Both the position numbers and the translations under genes were made by a program. Below, piece by piece: positions 35,911 through 45,233 of a stretch of DNA of 64,000 nucleotides (the first letter of the stretch is position 1; each line of letters begins with the position of its first letter). The stretch covers positions 1,602,001 through 1,666,000 of the forward strand of contig NZ_CP038271.1 in the NCBI RefSeq assembly GCF_004571195.1, read 5' to 3'. The notes below the pieces were generated by a model. It ran no database searches, was not told the DNA's origin, and worked only from the letters and a program-made list of their open reading frames with translations. Origin of the DNA: Legionella geestiana. Its GTDB lineage: Bacteria; Pseudomonadota; Gammaproteobacteria; Legionellales; Legionellaceae.

Positions 35911-36342
35911 ATGGCCGAGATGCAGCAATACTATGGTACCGGACGCAGAAAAAGCTCCGCCGCCAGAGTTTTCTTGCGACCAGGTAAAGGCAACATTCAG
36001 ATTAACAAGCGCTCTCCTGAAGAGTACTTTGGTCGTGAAACGTCCTGCATGGTCGTGCGTCAACCCCTTGAAGTGGTTGGCATGCTGAATAAATTTGATG
36101 CGTACATCACCGTAAGTGGTGGTGGCATATCTGGACAGGCAGGTGCTGTTCGCTTAGGTATCGCCCGCGCGCTGGTCGAATACGATGAGCACGATTTACC
36201 GGCAGATGCTGAGCCACGTCCTGATTCACTGCGACGCAAACTCCGTGCTCAAGGGTTGCTGACCCGTGACTCACGTAAAGTTGAGCGTAAGAAGTGCGGT
36301 CTGCATAAAGCCCGTAAAGCTACGCAGTACTCCAAGCGTTAA
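35911..36342 (+). CDS. rpsI: 30S ribosomal protein S9
   Basis: 143-residue ribosomal protein whose C-terminal tail, ending SKR, reaches the P-site t[22 protein letters not shown] and the [14 protein letters not shown] region are diagnostic. The N-terminus is slightly longer than in E. coli. An intrinsic terminator follows about 50 bases after the stop. Confidence 0.97.
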   Translation: MAEMQQYYGTGRRKSSAARVFLRPGKGNIQINKRSPEEYFGRETSCMVVRQPLEVVGMLNKFDAYITVSGGGISGQAGAVRLGIARALVEYDEHDLPADAEPRPDSLRRKLRAQGLLTRDSRKVERKKCGLHKARKATQYSKR

Positions 36343-36393
36343 TCACATACGCTTGCTCGCTACAGAGCGTTCAAACTATCGAGTATTTCCAAG

Positions 36394-36418
36394 CCGGGCT
36401 TCAAAGCCCGGTTTTTTT
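36394..36418 (+). terminator. intrinsic terminator of rplM-rpsI
   Basis: CCGGGCT (36394-36400), loop TCAA, and AGCCCGG (36405-36411) are followed by seven T residues. The stem extends by A-T pairs on the 5' side. Confidence 0.9.
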
Positions 36419-36439
36419 GTGCGGCTAAAAACCATCGTT

Positions 36440-37495
36440 TTATCCGTTCAGACCAAATCCCATATTCTGTGCATTCTCAAAACAAATCTTGCGCAGTTCT
36501 TTATCGGTAAGGCCACAGTTACGTATAAAATCCATGGAGCGCTGCAGGTCTTCATAGGGATAATCAGTCGCAAGCAATACCCGGTCTATTCCCATCACGC
36601 GTATAACAAAATCCAGTGCAGCTTTGGAAAAACGCCCGCTGGTGGTGACATGGACATTATTCAGCAGCACTTCAGATGGAGTCTTGTCAATTTTAGGGCG
36701 TAAATCGATGAATGCGGGCAGTTTTGAAAGTCCCGGGTTAACATAGGCCCAGTCAATGCGGTCGGGCACGAGAAACGGCAGGGTTTCCCCAAGGTGGCCG
36801 ATGATTATTTGAAGTTTTGGAAAGGCATCAAAGACGCCCGCATAAATCATGCGCAGCAGGCAGAGCGAGGTTTCGAACTGAAATCCAAGCGCCGGTCCTG
36901 CAAGGGCGAAACCATACTGGCCATATTCAGCCCCCTGAGGAATTGTTGGATGCAGGTAAACCGGGATGTTGAGTGCTTCCGCTGCCTCCAGTAATGGCCA
37001 GAACTGACGGTTATCAAGGTAGATGTCCTTGCCATAATTGGCATGTGTCAGCCAGCCCTTAAATCCCAGAGTGGATACACACCGCGTGAGCTCCAGTACC
37101 GCCTCTTTCACCGACTGCAAGGCAAGGGTTGCAAACCCCTCAAATCGACCCGGGTGCCGTTTTATCGCTTCATGCAGCACATCATTATGCATCCGCGCCA
37201 TGGTGGTGAGCGTCTCGTATGTTTTTTCACTGCACTCATCAAGCCCGGGCGTTGAGAAACTTAAAACCTGCACATCAAGGCCCGCCGCATCCATCATGGC
37301 AATGCGCTGTTCACCCATATCACACAGGCGGCTGATAAACGCTTCATCATGCACCAATGTGACCGTTTCGTTAAAGCGAAGGTAGTGAATGCCCGGATAT
37401 TTTCCCTCTTCAAGACGGGGAAATGCCTTGCGGGATGCGAGGTACTCAAAGGCCGCCTGCGTGTAGAAATGCGTTTCTAAATCGATACTGCGCAT
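36440..37495 (-). CDS. amidohydrolase_2 family metal-dependent hydrolase or decarboxylase
   Basis: TIM-barrel enzyme of 351 residues related to ACMSD and dihydroxybenzoate decarboxylases. Metal-site features are visible: Glu7-x-His9 near the N-terminus, YLHPT, IIGHLGE, and LLATDYPYE near the C-terminus with the active-site Asp. Several members decarboxylate aromatic acids, but the substrate cannot be assigned here. It is convergent with rpsI and stands alone. Confidence 0.85.
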   Translation of the reverse strand: MRSIDLETHFYTQAAFEYLASRKAFPRLEEGKYPGIHYLRFNETVTLVHDEAFISRLCDMGEQRIAMMDAAGLDVQVLSFSTPGLDECSEKTYETLTTMARMHNDVLHEAIKRHPGRFEGFATLALQSVKEAVLELTRCVSTLGFKGWLTHANYGKDIYLDNRQFWPLLEAAEALNIPVYLHPTIPQGAEYGQYGFALAGPALGFQFETSLCLLRMIYAGVFDAFPKLQIIIGHLGETLPFLVPDRIDWAYVNPGLSKLPAFIDLRPKIDKTPSEVLLNNVHVTTSGRFSKAALDFVIRVMGIDRVLLATDYPYEDLQRSMDFIRNCGLTDKELRKICFENAQNMGFGLNG

Positions 37496-37556
37496 GCGTG
37501 ACTCCAGAGGATTGGTATGCCTGAAGTGTAGGCTATCTTTTCGCTGCCTGCCGCAA

Positions 37557-37585
37557 TTGTTGCGCTTTATTAAAGCTGATACAAT
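37557..37585 (+). promoter_or_regulatory. sigma70-like promoter for the papain-like orphan gene
   Basis: TTGTTG (37557-37562), a 17-base spacer and TACAAT (37580-37585) lie in the AT-rich divergent gap. This leaves an untranslated leader of about 90 bases before the ATG chosen at 37681. No paired TTAAT half-sites at PmrA spacing are present. Confidence 0.55.
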
Positions 37586-37680
37586 CTAACAGTTAATCAA
37601 AACAATCAAAATTAATACCATGGCGAGTCCTCATTTCATGATATGACACCAAAACGCCGCATTTGCAGCCATATTATGGA

Positions 37681-39489
37681 ATGAGGACACGCCCTGCTGG
37701 AGAATGTCCCATTAAGCTGTATTTTATCGCTCACACCGACGAACTGATAACCAGACTGCTGGGTCAAAAAATTCCCAAAAACACACTTTCGGTGCTGGCG
37801 GATGGAGCGGATTCGCCAGGGCTGATTGTCATTGGAAGCTGCTTTGATATCTTAAAAAACCTGCAACAGGCGATTGTGCGCATCACTCTGCAAGACCTTC
37901 CCATCACGCCCAATGAAGATTCATTGGAGGCATCCTCAACACACGCGTCCACCACATACAGAATGCATCTCTCACACCCCTTTTCCCTTGAGATTGCAAC
38001 GCACCTTGGAAAGCATATCCATGCGCTGGCCTTCGAGCTTGAAATCCTCGATGCCTCACTCAAATCGGCATCGCCATGCCCATTGCCACTTGGACTAAAG
38101 CCACGCTACAGCATCGCTCAAGCACTCAAGGTAGCCGAGGCCGCCTGTGCGTTTGCAAGAGAGCATGTTCTTTTGGGCTCCACGGCCATCGAGTATAATT
38201 CGCTGCCTCCAGATGAGCTTCAACTGCGCAATGACTGGGTTGAACAGGAGCGGAGTTTTCTTTTTCGCTATCGACCAAACCCGTTGGAGGGGCGCGTAAT
38301 TTCAATGCCACACATGCTGGAAATCCATGAGACACGTGTTGCAATTCTTTCGCACATGAAGGTTGGCAACTGCGAAGAGCTGATGATTATGGCATTTGAA
38401 TTTGTGCTGAAGAACGCCGCCATTTACGCTGAGGGTTATTGCATCAGCGGAGGCGATCATGCTTTTTTGCTGTTGAACCGGGAGCCGGGAAGTGATGCCT
38501 GTGACCCTGCAACATGGGGAGAGGCAGCGGTTATTTGTGATCCATGGGCTAATCGGGTTTATAAGGCTTCTGAGTACCCTGAAAAGCTGCAAACCCATTT
38601 GGAAGTCAATGGCATAAACAGCGTGGAAAATTTTAATCCGCTGCTGCACCGACTTGAACCCATTGATGTGTCCTATACCACCCGCGTGCTGCATCATGAA
38701 CGCCTGTGTCGGGAGCGGGCAAGATGGAGCAGCACGCTGATGCTCAATTACATCAACTATCTCGGACAATATGCGAGGCGCTTACAATCAGTGCAAATGG
38801 CGCTGTTAAAAAATGTGCGCATCTTCAAAGACCCGCCACATGAAGTTCCGATTGTAGAGGCTTTACAGGCCGTATACGCCGCTTTGCGGTCAATGACCCG
38901 AAACATGCAGTCCCACCAGATGGATTTGATGCAGCAAATGAGCCTTTTTGCGTTGCAAAGTGCCGGGCTTGAATATGAACGGGTGAAGCGGATACTGACG
39001 CGCGCTCTGAAGCACTGGCAACAGGCGATACTGGGAGGCATTGAGCAGTCAGCAAAGGAGAGTAACTACAGCTGGTGTGCATTAAAAGACGCATTATCTG
39101 TTGATAACGACTGGACCCTCAACGATTTATTTCGCCCGATAAGCGGGCGCGGAATGAAAACCAGCAAGCTCGTCGGCGCTTTTGGAGAGCTTTTGATTCG
39201 TCATAAGCAGGGAGACTTTTGGGTCAAGGAAGCGGGCAGCAAGGCACGCAGGCTTCGCCAGGTCAGTCACGATGTTTTTATGGATGGTGAGGATTGTCTC
39301 AGTTTTGAGCGTGATTTAAACCAGAATCCATCGCGCCTTTGCATACAGTCAAGCCTCGGGGAGCAGCGTTTTTTCCATCGCGCCCCACCCCCTCCGAAAC
39401 CGGCTCCAGAAACGGTGACGCTGTTGACCGAGCTTAATGGCATATCTTCTTCATCCAGTGCGCCAGTGGATTCTCCCTCACCCGTTTAA
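37681..39489 (+). CDS. orphan protein with papain-like Cys/His/Asp signature; candidate effector
   Basis: A 602-residue protein of no family I can name. The middle carries an ordered triad signature: Cys231 in KVGNCEELMIMA, His260 in SGGDHAFLLLN and Asp287 in AVICDPWANRVY. This Cys...His...Asp order with Asp-Pro after the last strand is typical of papain-fold proteases, deamidases and related toxins. The N-terminal 200 and C-terminal 250 residues are mainly helical. The tail (NGISSSSSAPVDSPSPV) is small and polar. There is no signal peptide. The start is uncertain: a TTG at 37663 is in frame, and neither start has a good ribosome site. Activity and export are inference. Confidence 0.75.
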   Translation: MRTRPAGECPIKLYFIAHTDELITRLLGQKIPKNTLSVLADGADSPGLIVIGSCFDILKNLQQAIVRITLQDLPITPNEDSLEASSTHASTTYRMHLSHPFSLEIATHLGKHIHALAFELEILDASLKSASPCPLPLGLKPRYSIAQALKVAEAACAFAREHVLLGSTAIEYNSLPPDELQLRNDWVEQERSFLFRYRPNPLEGRVISMPHMLEIHETRVAILSHMKVGNCEELMIMAFEFVLKNAAIYAEGYCISGGDHAFLLLNREPGSDACDPATWGEAAVICDPWANRVYKASEYPEKLQTHLEVNGINSVENFNPLLHRLEPIDVSYTTRVLHHERLCRERARWSSTLMLNYINYLGQYARRLQSVQMALLKNVRIFKDPPHEVPIVEALQAVYAALRSMTRNMQSHQMDLMQQMSLFALQSAGLEYERVKRILTRALKHWQQAILGGIEQSAKESNYSWCALKDALSVDNDWTLNDLFRPISGRGMKTSKLVGAFGELLIRHKQGDFWVKEAGSKARRLRQVSHDVFMDGEDCLSFERDLNQNPSRLCIQSSLGEQRFFHRAPPPPKPAPETVTLLTELNGISSSSSAPVDSPSPV

Positions 39490-39550
39490 AATGCGTGCAT
39501 TCTTTGTTATAAAGGAATAAGGTTGGCGGTATTTAAAAACAGGACGTGGC

Positions 39551-40153
39551 GTGAACGGCACAGATAAACCAGATGACTCAGGCATTGTGGATGAAGGGCG
39601 GCGTGAATTCCTCATGACGGCGACCGCCGTTCTTGGGGGTGCAGGCGCACTGTGCGCATTAACGCCGCTCGCAGGGTCCTGGTTTCCGAGTGCGAAAGCC
39701 GAAGCCGCCGGTGCCCCGGTGGAAGTGGATGTGTCGCAAATGGAGCCTGGGCAGCAGGTTACGGTTGCCTGGCGCGGCAAGCCGGTATGGATTATTCGCC
39801 GTACCGATGAAATGCTCAAACATCTGGCCGACAATGAACTTCAGCTGCGCGACCCGCAATCCCTTGTGACCCAGCAGCCGGCGTATGCCCAAAACCGCTA
39901 CCGTTCCATTAAGCCTGAGTATCTGGTGCTCATAGGTATTTGTACCCATCTTGGCTGTTCGCCAAAGTATGAACCGGATGTCAATGAGCTCGGGCCTGAC
40001 TGGCCGGGCGGCTTTTTCTGTCCCTGCCATGGATCCACGTTCGATTTGGCCGGACGGGTGTTTCGCGGTGTGCCGGCGCCCATCAATCTGGAAGTGCCGC
40101 CGTACCATTTTAAAAACGACCACACCCTGGTCATTGGTGAAGATAAAGCATAA
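39551..40153 (+). CDS. petA: ubiquinol-cytochrome c reductase, Rieske iron-sulfur subunit
   Basis: Electron-transfer subunit of the bc1 complex, 200 residues. An N-terminal RREFLMTATAV segment is followed by one membrane anchor. Cluster ligands lie in CTHLGC (Cys131, His133) and CPCHGS (Cys157, His160), with Cys136 and Cys159 positioned for the stabilising disulfide. The start is GTG at 39551. It opens the petABC operon. Confidence 0.96.
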   Translation: MNGTDKPDDSGIVDEGRREFLMTATAVLGGAGALCALTPLAGSWFPSAKAEAAGAPVEVDVSQMEPGQQVTVAWRGKPVWIIRRTDEMLKHLADNELQLRDPQSLVTQQPAYAQNRYRSIKPEYLVLIGICTHLGCSPKYEPDVNELGPDWPGGFFCPCHGSTFDLAGRVFRGVPAPINLEVPPYHFKNDHTLVIGEDKA

Positions 40154-40164
40154 GGATTGTGGGC

Positions 40165-41391
40165 ATGAAGGGATTGTCAGACTGGGTCAACGCACGCTTT
40201 CCACTGGCAAAGACTTGGAAAGCACATGCAAGTGAATACCATGTGCCGCGAAATTTAAATTTTTGGTATTACTTCGGCTCTCTGGCGTTGCTGGTGCTGG
40301 TCATTCAGTTGTTGTCCGGTATCTGGCTGACCATGTTTTACACGCCTTCGGCAAAAGGCGCTTTTGATTCAGTCGAATACATCATGCGCGATGTGCATTT
40401 TGGCTGGATACTGCGCTACACCCACTCCACCGGCGCATCGGCATTTTTCATTGTCATCTATCTGCATATTTTTCGTGCGCTGCTTTATGGCTCTTACAAA
40501 AAGCCGCGTGAGCTCGTGTGGCTGCTTGGCATGCTGCTGTTCGTGCTTTTGATGAGTGAAGCTTTTTTCGGCTATCTGCTGCCCTGGGGGCAGATGTCAT
40601 ACTGGGGCGCACAGGTGATTACCTCACTTTTCGGCGCTATTCCTTTTATTGGTGATTCGCTGGCGACCTGGATTCGGGGCGACTTTACCGTGGCAAATGC
40701 GACCCTGCAGCGTTTTTTTGCTCTGCACGTGATTGCCATTCCGCTGCTGTTTGTGATGATTGTCTGGCTGCACATGGTAGCGCTGCATGCGGTTGGCTCC
40801 AATAATCCCGAAGGCATTGATATCCGTAAACCGAAAGACGGGCGTGCGCCGACCCGTGATACTCTGCCGTTTCACCCATGGTACACAGTAAAAGACTGCA
40901 GCGGTGCCATTGTTTTTCTCATGCTTTTTTTCTCAGTGGTGTTTTTCTTCCCGGAGATGGGAGGGTATTTCCTGGAACATGCCAACTTTGAGGCTGCAAA
41001 CCCGATGGTGACACCAGAGCACATTGCGCCAGTCTGGTATCTCACGCCTTTTTACGCGATGCTGCGTGCCATCCCCGATAAGCTTTTTGGCGTAGCGGTC
41101 ATGGGGGGAGCCATTGTTATTCTTTTTTTCCTGCCCTGGCTTGATAAAAGTCCAGTGCGCTCAATGCGCTATAAAGGATGGGCCTCGCGTGTGGCGCTTA
41201 TGCTTTTTGTACTGAGTACCGCCATACTTGGTTACCTCGGTACCCTGCCAGTAACGCCTCCCGCATTGTGGACGGCGCGGGTTTGCACGGCCATTTATTT
41301 CGGTTACTTTCTGCTGATGCCGCTTTATACGCGCCTTGAAGCCTGTAAAACGCCGCCAGAACATCTTGAAGAGGAGCATGCGCATGCTTAA
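40165..41391 (+). CDS. petB: cytochrome b of the bc1 complex
   Basis: Membrane subunit of 408 residues carrying both b hemes and the quinone sites. The heme-ligand helices are seen around RYTHSTGASAFFIVIYLHIFR and FALHVIAIPLLFVMIVWLHM, and the Qo-site PEW-type loop near TPEHIAPVWYLTPFYAMLR (here PVW). I use the ATG at 40165, eight bases after AAGGA, rather than the GTG two codons upstream. It overlaps the cytochrome c1 start by eight bases. Confidence 0.95.
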   Translation: MKGLSDWVNARFPLAKTWKAHASEYHVPRNLNFWYYFGSLALLVLVIQLLSGIWLTMFYTPSAKGAFDSVEYIMRDVHFGWILRYTHSTGASAFFIVIYLHIFRALLYGSYKKPRELVWLLGMLLFVLLMSEAFFGYLLPWGQMSYWGAQVITSLFGAIPFIGDSLATWIRGDFTVANATLQRFFALHVIAIPLLFVMIVWLHMVALHAVGSNNPEGIDIRKPKDGRAPTRDTLPFHPWYTVKDCSGAIVFLMLFFSVVFFFPEMGGYFLEHANFEAANPMVTPEHIAPVWYLTPFYAMLRAIPDKLFGVAVMGGAIVILFFLPWLDKSPVRSMRYKGWASRVALMLFVLSTAILGYLGTLPVTPPALWTARVCTAIYFGYFLLMPLYTRLEACKTPPEHLEEEHAHA

Positions 41392-42169
41392 GCGAATTAC
41401 CTTCGCAGCACTTCTTCTCGGGATTTTTGGGGGGGGCTTTGCAGCAACCTCGAGTGTGCCCCTTGCCCGTGCGGATGTCGATGTGCGCGACACCAAACGT
41501 CTGCAACGCGGTGCGCGGGTCTTCATGAATTACTGCTCCGGCTGCCACTCCCTCAAATATCTCCGCTATCAGCGCATGGGGCGCGATCTTGGACTGACTA
41601 CCTTTGACGGGCGCCCCGATAACGACCTGCTTAAAAATAACCTCATCTTTACCAGCGCACGCGTTAACGACCCCATCCGCATCAGCATGCCGCCCACGGA
41701 TGCACGACAGTGGTTTGGTGTGGTGCCGCCGGATTTAAGCCTTGTGGTGCGACGCCGGAGCGCGGATTGGGTATACACCTATCTTAACAGTTTCTATGCT
41801 GACAGTACCCGCCCCTTCGGCACCAATAATCTGCTGGTGCCAAACGTGGCCATGCCAAACGTTTTTGCTCCGCTCAGAGGCCGTGTGATTCATGTCCCTG
41901 AATCCGTAACCGAGGCAGATACGCGGCATGCGCACCTCGTGCGGGTGGGTGAGGGGAGCATGACGCCTGAGCAGTTTGAAGATACGCTTGATGACCTCGT
42001 CAGTTTTCTCGCCTACGTGGCAGAGCCTGTGCAGCTGGTGCGTTATCGTACAGGCGTGGGTGCGTTGATTTTTCTGGGACTTTTTTTTCTCGTAGTGCGC
42101 GCTTTAAAAAAAGATATTCATAAGCGGATTTTAAGCGCGCAAAAGCAGGAGACAGACACACCACGCTGA
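41384..42169 (+). CDS. petC: cytochrome c1
   Basis: 261-residue heme protein of the bc1 complex. Signal peptide at the N-terminus (LKRITFAALLLGIFGGGFAA), one c-type heme site CSGCH (Cys51, Cys54, His55), and a C-terminal membrane anchor (GALIFLGLFFLVVRAL). I start at the ATG at 41384, seven bases after GAGGAG; the open frame extends upstream inside petB. Confidence 0.95.
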   Translation: MLKRITFAALLLGIFGGGFAATSSVPLARADVDVRDTKRLQRGARVFMNYCSGCHSLKYLRYQRMGRDLGLTTFDGRPDNDLLKNNLIFTSARVNDPIRISMPPTDARQWFGVVPPDLSLVVRRRSADWVYTYLNSFYADSTRPFGTNNLLVPNVAMPNVFAPLRGRVIHVPESVTEADTRHAHLVRVGEGSMTPEQFEDTLDDLVSFLAYVAEPVQLVRYRTGVGALIFLGLFFLVVRALKKDIHKRILSAQKQETDTPR

Positions 42170-42242
42170 TGTCTTTTGTGATAGAATTGCACGGTTGTGT
42201 CACCCGTGCCTGTTCGGGCAAGTATTCGATGAGGAGCAAATG

Positions 42243-42863
42243 ATGGCCGTAGTAGCAAAGCGCACAGTCATGTCACTGTTTTCCGACGGTGATGATGTGT
42301 ACAGTCACCAGGTTCGTATTGTGCTGGCCGAGAAAGGGGTGAATGTCGAAATTCTCGCCACAGATGACGGCGAAGCGCTGCAGGCGCTGCGTTCCGTGAA
42401 TCCCTATGGTACGGTTCCCACGCTGATTGACCGTGAGCTGGTGCTCTATGAGGCCCGTATCATCATGGAATACCTTGATGAACGCTTCCCGCATCCGCCA
42501 CTGCTGCCAGTATACCCGGTCGCACGTGCCGAAGCCCGTAAAATGATGCACCGCATTGAACATGACTGGTATGATTTGCTGGCACGTATTCGCAAAGGCC
42601 AGAATGCTGTGGAAGCGCGCAGCTACCTGCAGGAGAGTCTTGTGAGTCTTGAGCCGGTGTTTGCGGATAAGCCGTTTTTTCTGAGTGAAGAATTTTCCCT
42701 GCTTGATTGCGCACTGGCACCGCTTCTGTGGCGTCTGCCACAGCTTGCCGTTGATATTCCGGCAAGTGCGAAGGCCCTTAACGCCTACATGCAGCGGCTT
42801 TTCCAGCGCGAAGCCTTTCAGACGAGCCTTACGGACGTCGAGAGACAGTTGCGGGCAGCCTGA
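42243..42863 (+). CDS. sspA: stringent starvation protein A
   Basis: 206-residue RNA-polymerase-associated protein of glutathione S-transferase fold that aids survival in starvation and acid. The N-terminal thioredoxin-like domain lacks a catalytic Cys, as in SspA (VMSLFSDGDDVYSHQVRIVLAEKG), and NPYGTVPTLIDRELVLYEARIIMEYLDERF is the conserved interface. GAGGAG sits six bases before the ATG at 42243, preferred to the ATG three bases earlier. sspB follows immediately. Confidence 0.93.
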   Translation: MAVVAKRTVMSLFSDGDDVYSHQVRIVLAEKGVNVEILATDDGEALQALRSVNPYGTVPTLIDRELVLYEARIIMEYLDERFPHPPLLPVYPVARAEARKMMHRIEHDWYDLLARIRKGQNAVEARSYLQESLVSLEPVFADKPFFLSEEFSLLDCALAPLLWRLPQLAVDIPASAKALNAYMQRLFQREAFQTSLTDVERQLRAA

Positions 42864-42864
42864 A

Positions 42865-43263
42865 ATGAGCATGACCTCTGCCAAACCGCATCTGGTGCGC
42901 GCCATGTACGACTGGATAGTCGATAATGCGCTGACGCCGTATCTCGTCGTGAACGCCACCTGGCCGGGCGTGCAGGTGCCGGAAGAACACGTGATTGACG
43001 GGCGCATCATCCTCAATATTTCACCGCAGGCCTGCCGCGGATTGCACCTTGAGAATGACAAGATTATCTTCACGGCCCGTTTTTCCGGGATGACCACACA
43101 GATTTTTGTGCCGCCCGCAGCAGTTTTGGCGATTTATGCCAAAGAAAACGGGCGCGGCATGGAGTTTGGTGAAGAGTATGACGAGCCACCGCCGACAACG
43201 CCTGTTGCCTCGGACATTCAGGGTGCGTCACGTACGAGACCTTCCCTGAAACTCGTGAAGTGA
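42865..43263 (+). CDS. sspB: ClpXP adaptor SspB
   Basis: 132-residue adaptor that delivers ssrA-tagged proteins to ClpXP. The N-terminal domain (RPHL-like start, YDWIVDNALTPYLVV, GRIILNISPQAC, FTARFSGM) is conserved. A flexible linker follows, then the C-terminal ClpX-binding tail RTRPSLKLVK. It starts one base after the sspA stop. Confidence 0.94.
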   Translation: MSMTSAKPHLVRAMYDWIVDNALTPYLVVNATWPGVQVPEEHVIDGRIILNISPQACRGLHLENDKIIFTARFSGMTTQIFVPPAAVLAIYAKENGRGMEFGEEYDEPPPTTPVASDIQGASRTRPSLKLVK

Positions 43264-43296
43264 ATGCCGTATCTCGTTAATGAGGAGACGTCTCAA

Positions 43297-44766
43297 ATGC
43301 GTGCCACGGCGGTTTATCGTAATGCTGAAATTCGTGCAGCGGAGCAGAAGGCATGCTCCTCCGGTATTCCTGAGTCCGTGCTTATGGAGCGCGCCGGAGC
43401 GGCCGCTCTTGAAACCCTGAACACCTGCTTTCCCAAAGCCGAGTCTATCGCCATCTTCTGTGGCGCCGGCAACAATGCTGGTGATGGGTATGTGCTGGCG
43501 CGCCTTCTTCATGAGCGGCACATTCCCGTAACCGTATTTGCTCTCAAAGCTCCGGAAGACTTACCTGAAACAGCACGCATGGCCGCACTCAAAGCCCTCC
43601 AGCGCGGTGTAGCAGTCCGGGAGTTTGAAGACGCTGAAGAGATGGAGGCGTCTTTAGTGGTAGACGCACTGTTGGGCACAGGATTGCGTGATGCGCCATC
43701 AGGTCTTTTTGCGCAGGCCATATCGCTTATCAACACGTACGCCCGTCCGGTGCTGGCGCTCGACATCCCTTCAGGACTGGCCGCTGATACCGGTGAGGCA
43801 TTGGGTGAAGTAGTCAAAGCCACGGTTACCATCAGCTTTGTGGCGCCCAAACTCGGCCTTTACCTGCGCGATGGCATTGACTGCTGCGGAGAAATCATAT
43901 CGGATTGCCTGAACATCGCCCATTGCCTTGATACCGGCGCACGTGCAGCGACCCTGCTTGAGGCATCGCTGCTGCAAAAAGTCCTGCCTCAGCGCGCACG
44001 CAATACGCACAAGGGGGATTACGGGCACGTGCTCTGCATCGGTGGCGGAAGCGGTATGCCTGGCTCCATTCGCATGAGTGCAGAGGCGGCGTTGCGGGTT
44101 GGTGCCGGCATGGTAACCATTGCCACACTGCCTGAACATGTGAATGCCTGTGCCAGTCTGCCCGAAGCCATGGTGCATGGCATTGACACGGCACAGGATT
44201 TACAGCCCCTGCTGGCGCGGGCCAGCGTTTGTGTACTTGGGCCTGGCCTTGGCACGGATGCCTGGGGGCGGGCGCTGTTTCAGGCTGCCATCGCTTCCAT
44301 GCTGCCGACCGTGGTAGACGCGTCCGCACTGACGCTCCTTGCTGAAATGCCCCAATATGACGACAACTGGATTCTCACGCCGCATCCCGGTGAAGCCGCA
44401 AGACTGCTCGGTATATCCAGCATGGCCGTCCAGGCAGACCGCCTGAAGGCATTGACCCGCCTGCAGCAGCAGTACGGAGGCGTTATTGTGCTTAAGGGGG
44501 CGCGTACACTGGTGCAGACACCAGCCGGTGACACCTTTCTTTGCGACGCCGGAAATCCCGGCATGGCCAGTGCCGGCATGGGAGACGTGCTGAGCGGTGT
44601 TTTGGGCGGGCTGCTCGCGCAGGGCTTATCACTTGCTGATGCTGCAACCTCGGGCGTGATGCTGCACGCGACTGCCGCGGATACGGCCGCGCGCGCCGGT
44701 GGCGAGCGCGGACTGCTTGCGCGCGATGTGATTGCCGGGCTGCGTGCGGGAGTCAATGCACAATGA
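43297..44766 (+). CDS. nnr: bifunctional NAD(P)H-hydrate epimerase/dehydratase
   Basis: Repairs hydrated NADH and NADPH. Residues 1-205 form the YjeF-type epimerase (CGAGNNAGDGYVLARLL). The rest is the ADP-dependent dehydratase (HKGDYGHVLCIGGGSGMPGS, LTPHPGEAARLLG, AGNPGMASAGMGDVLSGVLG). I prefer the ATG at 43297, preceded by GAGGAG at nine bases, to the ATG at 43264 directly after sspB. About 489 residues. The stop overlaps tsaE (ATGA). Confidence 0.94.
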   Translation: MRATAVYRNAEIRAAEQKACSSGIPESVLMERAGAAALETLNTCFPKAESIAIFCGAGNNAGDGYVLARLLHERHIPVTVFALKAPEDLPETARMAALKALQRGVAVREFEDAEEMEASLVVDALLGTGLRDAPSGLFAQAISLINTYARPVLALDIPSGLAADTGEALGEVVKATVTISFVAPKLGLYLRDGIDCCGEIISDCLNIAHCLDTGARAATLLEASLLQKVLPQRARNTHKGDYGHVLCIGGGSGMPGSIRMSAEAALRVGAGMVTIATLPEHVNACASLPEAMVHGIDTAQDLQPLLARASVCVLGPGLGTDAWGRALFQAAIASMLPTVVDASALTLLAEMPQYDDNWILTPHPGEAARLLGISSMAVQADRLKALTRLQQQYGGVIVLKGARTLVQTPAGDTFLCDAGNPGMASAGMGDVLSGVLGGLLAQGLSLADAATSGVMLHATAADTAARAGGERGLLARDVIAGLRAGVNAQ

Positions 44767-45233
44767 CGACTGAAAAATACATCCTTCTCGATGATGACGC
44801 GGCTACTGTTCAGCTTGGCGTGCGCCTGGTTCACGCTTTGAATACGCCGGCACTCATTACGTTTACAGGCCCCATTGGTGCCGGAAAAACGACACTGATT
44901 CGTGCCATGCTGCGCGCCCATGGGGTATCCTCAGCCATAAAAAGCCCAACCTATACCCTTGTGGAATCGTATGACTGTACGCCGTGTACCGTTCATCATT
45001 TTGATTTATACCGTATTCATGACCCCATGGAGCTTGAATTTATCGGCTTTCGCGAATACCTCGGCCAGAATGCCGTGTGTCTCATCGAGTGGCCGGAGCA
45101 TGGTGGCGGCATGCTCGGAAAGCCTGATTTACAAGTTAGTCTTGAACCTGCAGGCGATGGCAGACATGCTCGCATGAAAGCCGAAAGTTTCAGAGGGAAA
45201 CAGATTCTTGAAGGCCTTGAGGGGGGCTTATGA
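44763..45233 (+). CDS. tsaE: tRNA t6A biosynthesis ATPase TsaE
   Basis: 156-residue ATPase needed for threonylcarbamoyl adenosine at tRNA position 37. P-loop TGPIGAGKTTLIRAML, the IKSPTYTLVESY switch segment, HHFDLYRI and the LIEWPEHGG motif are all present. It is coupled at both ends by ATGA overlaps, the usual nnr-tsaE-ami order. Confidence 0.95.
   Translation: MTTEKYILLDDDAATVQLGVRLVHALNTPALITFTGPIGAGKTTLIRAMLRAHGVSSAIKSPTYTLVESYDCTPCTVHHFDLYRIHDPMELEFIGFREYLGQNAVCLIEWPEHGGGMLGKPDLQVSLEPAGDGRHARMKAESFRGKQILEGLEGGL

Noticed and set aside
37557-37662. Possible PmrA box ahead of the papain-like orphan
   Set aside because: TTAAT occurs twice but 19 bases apart, not 11, so it does not fit the known site.
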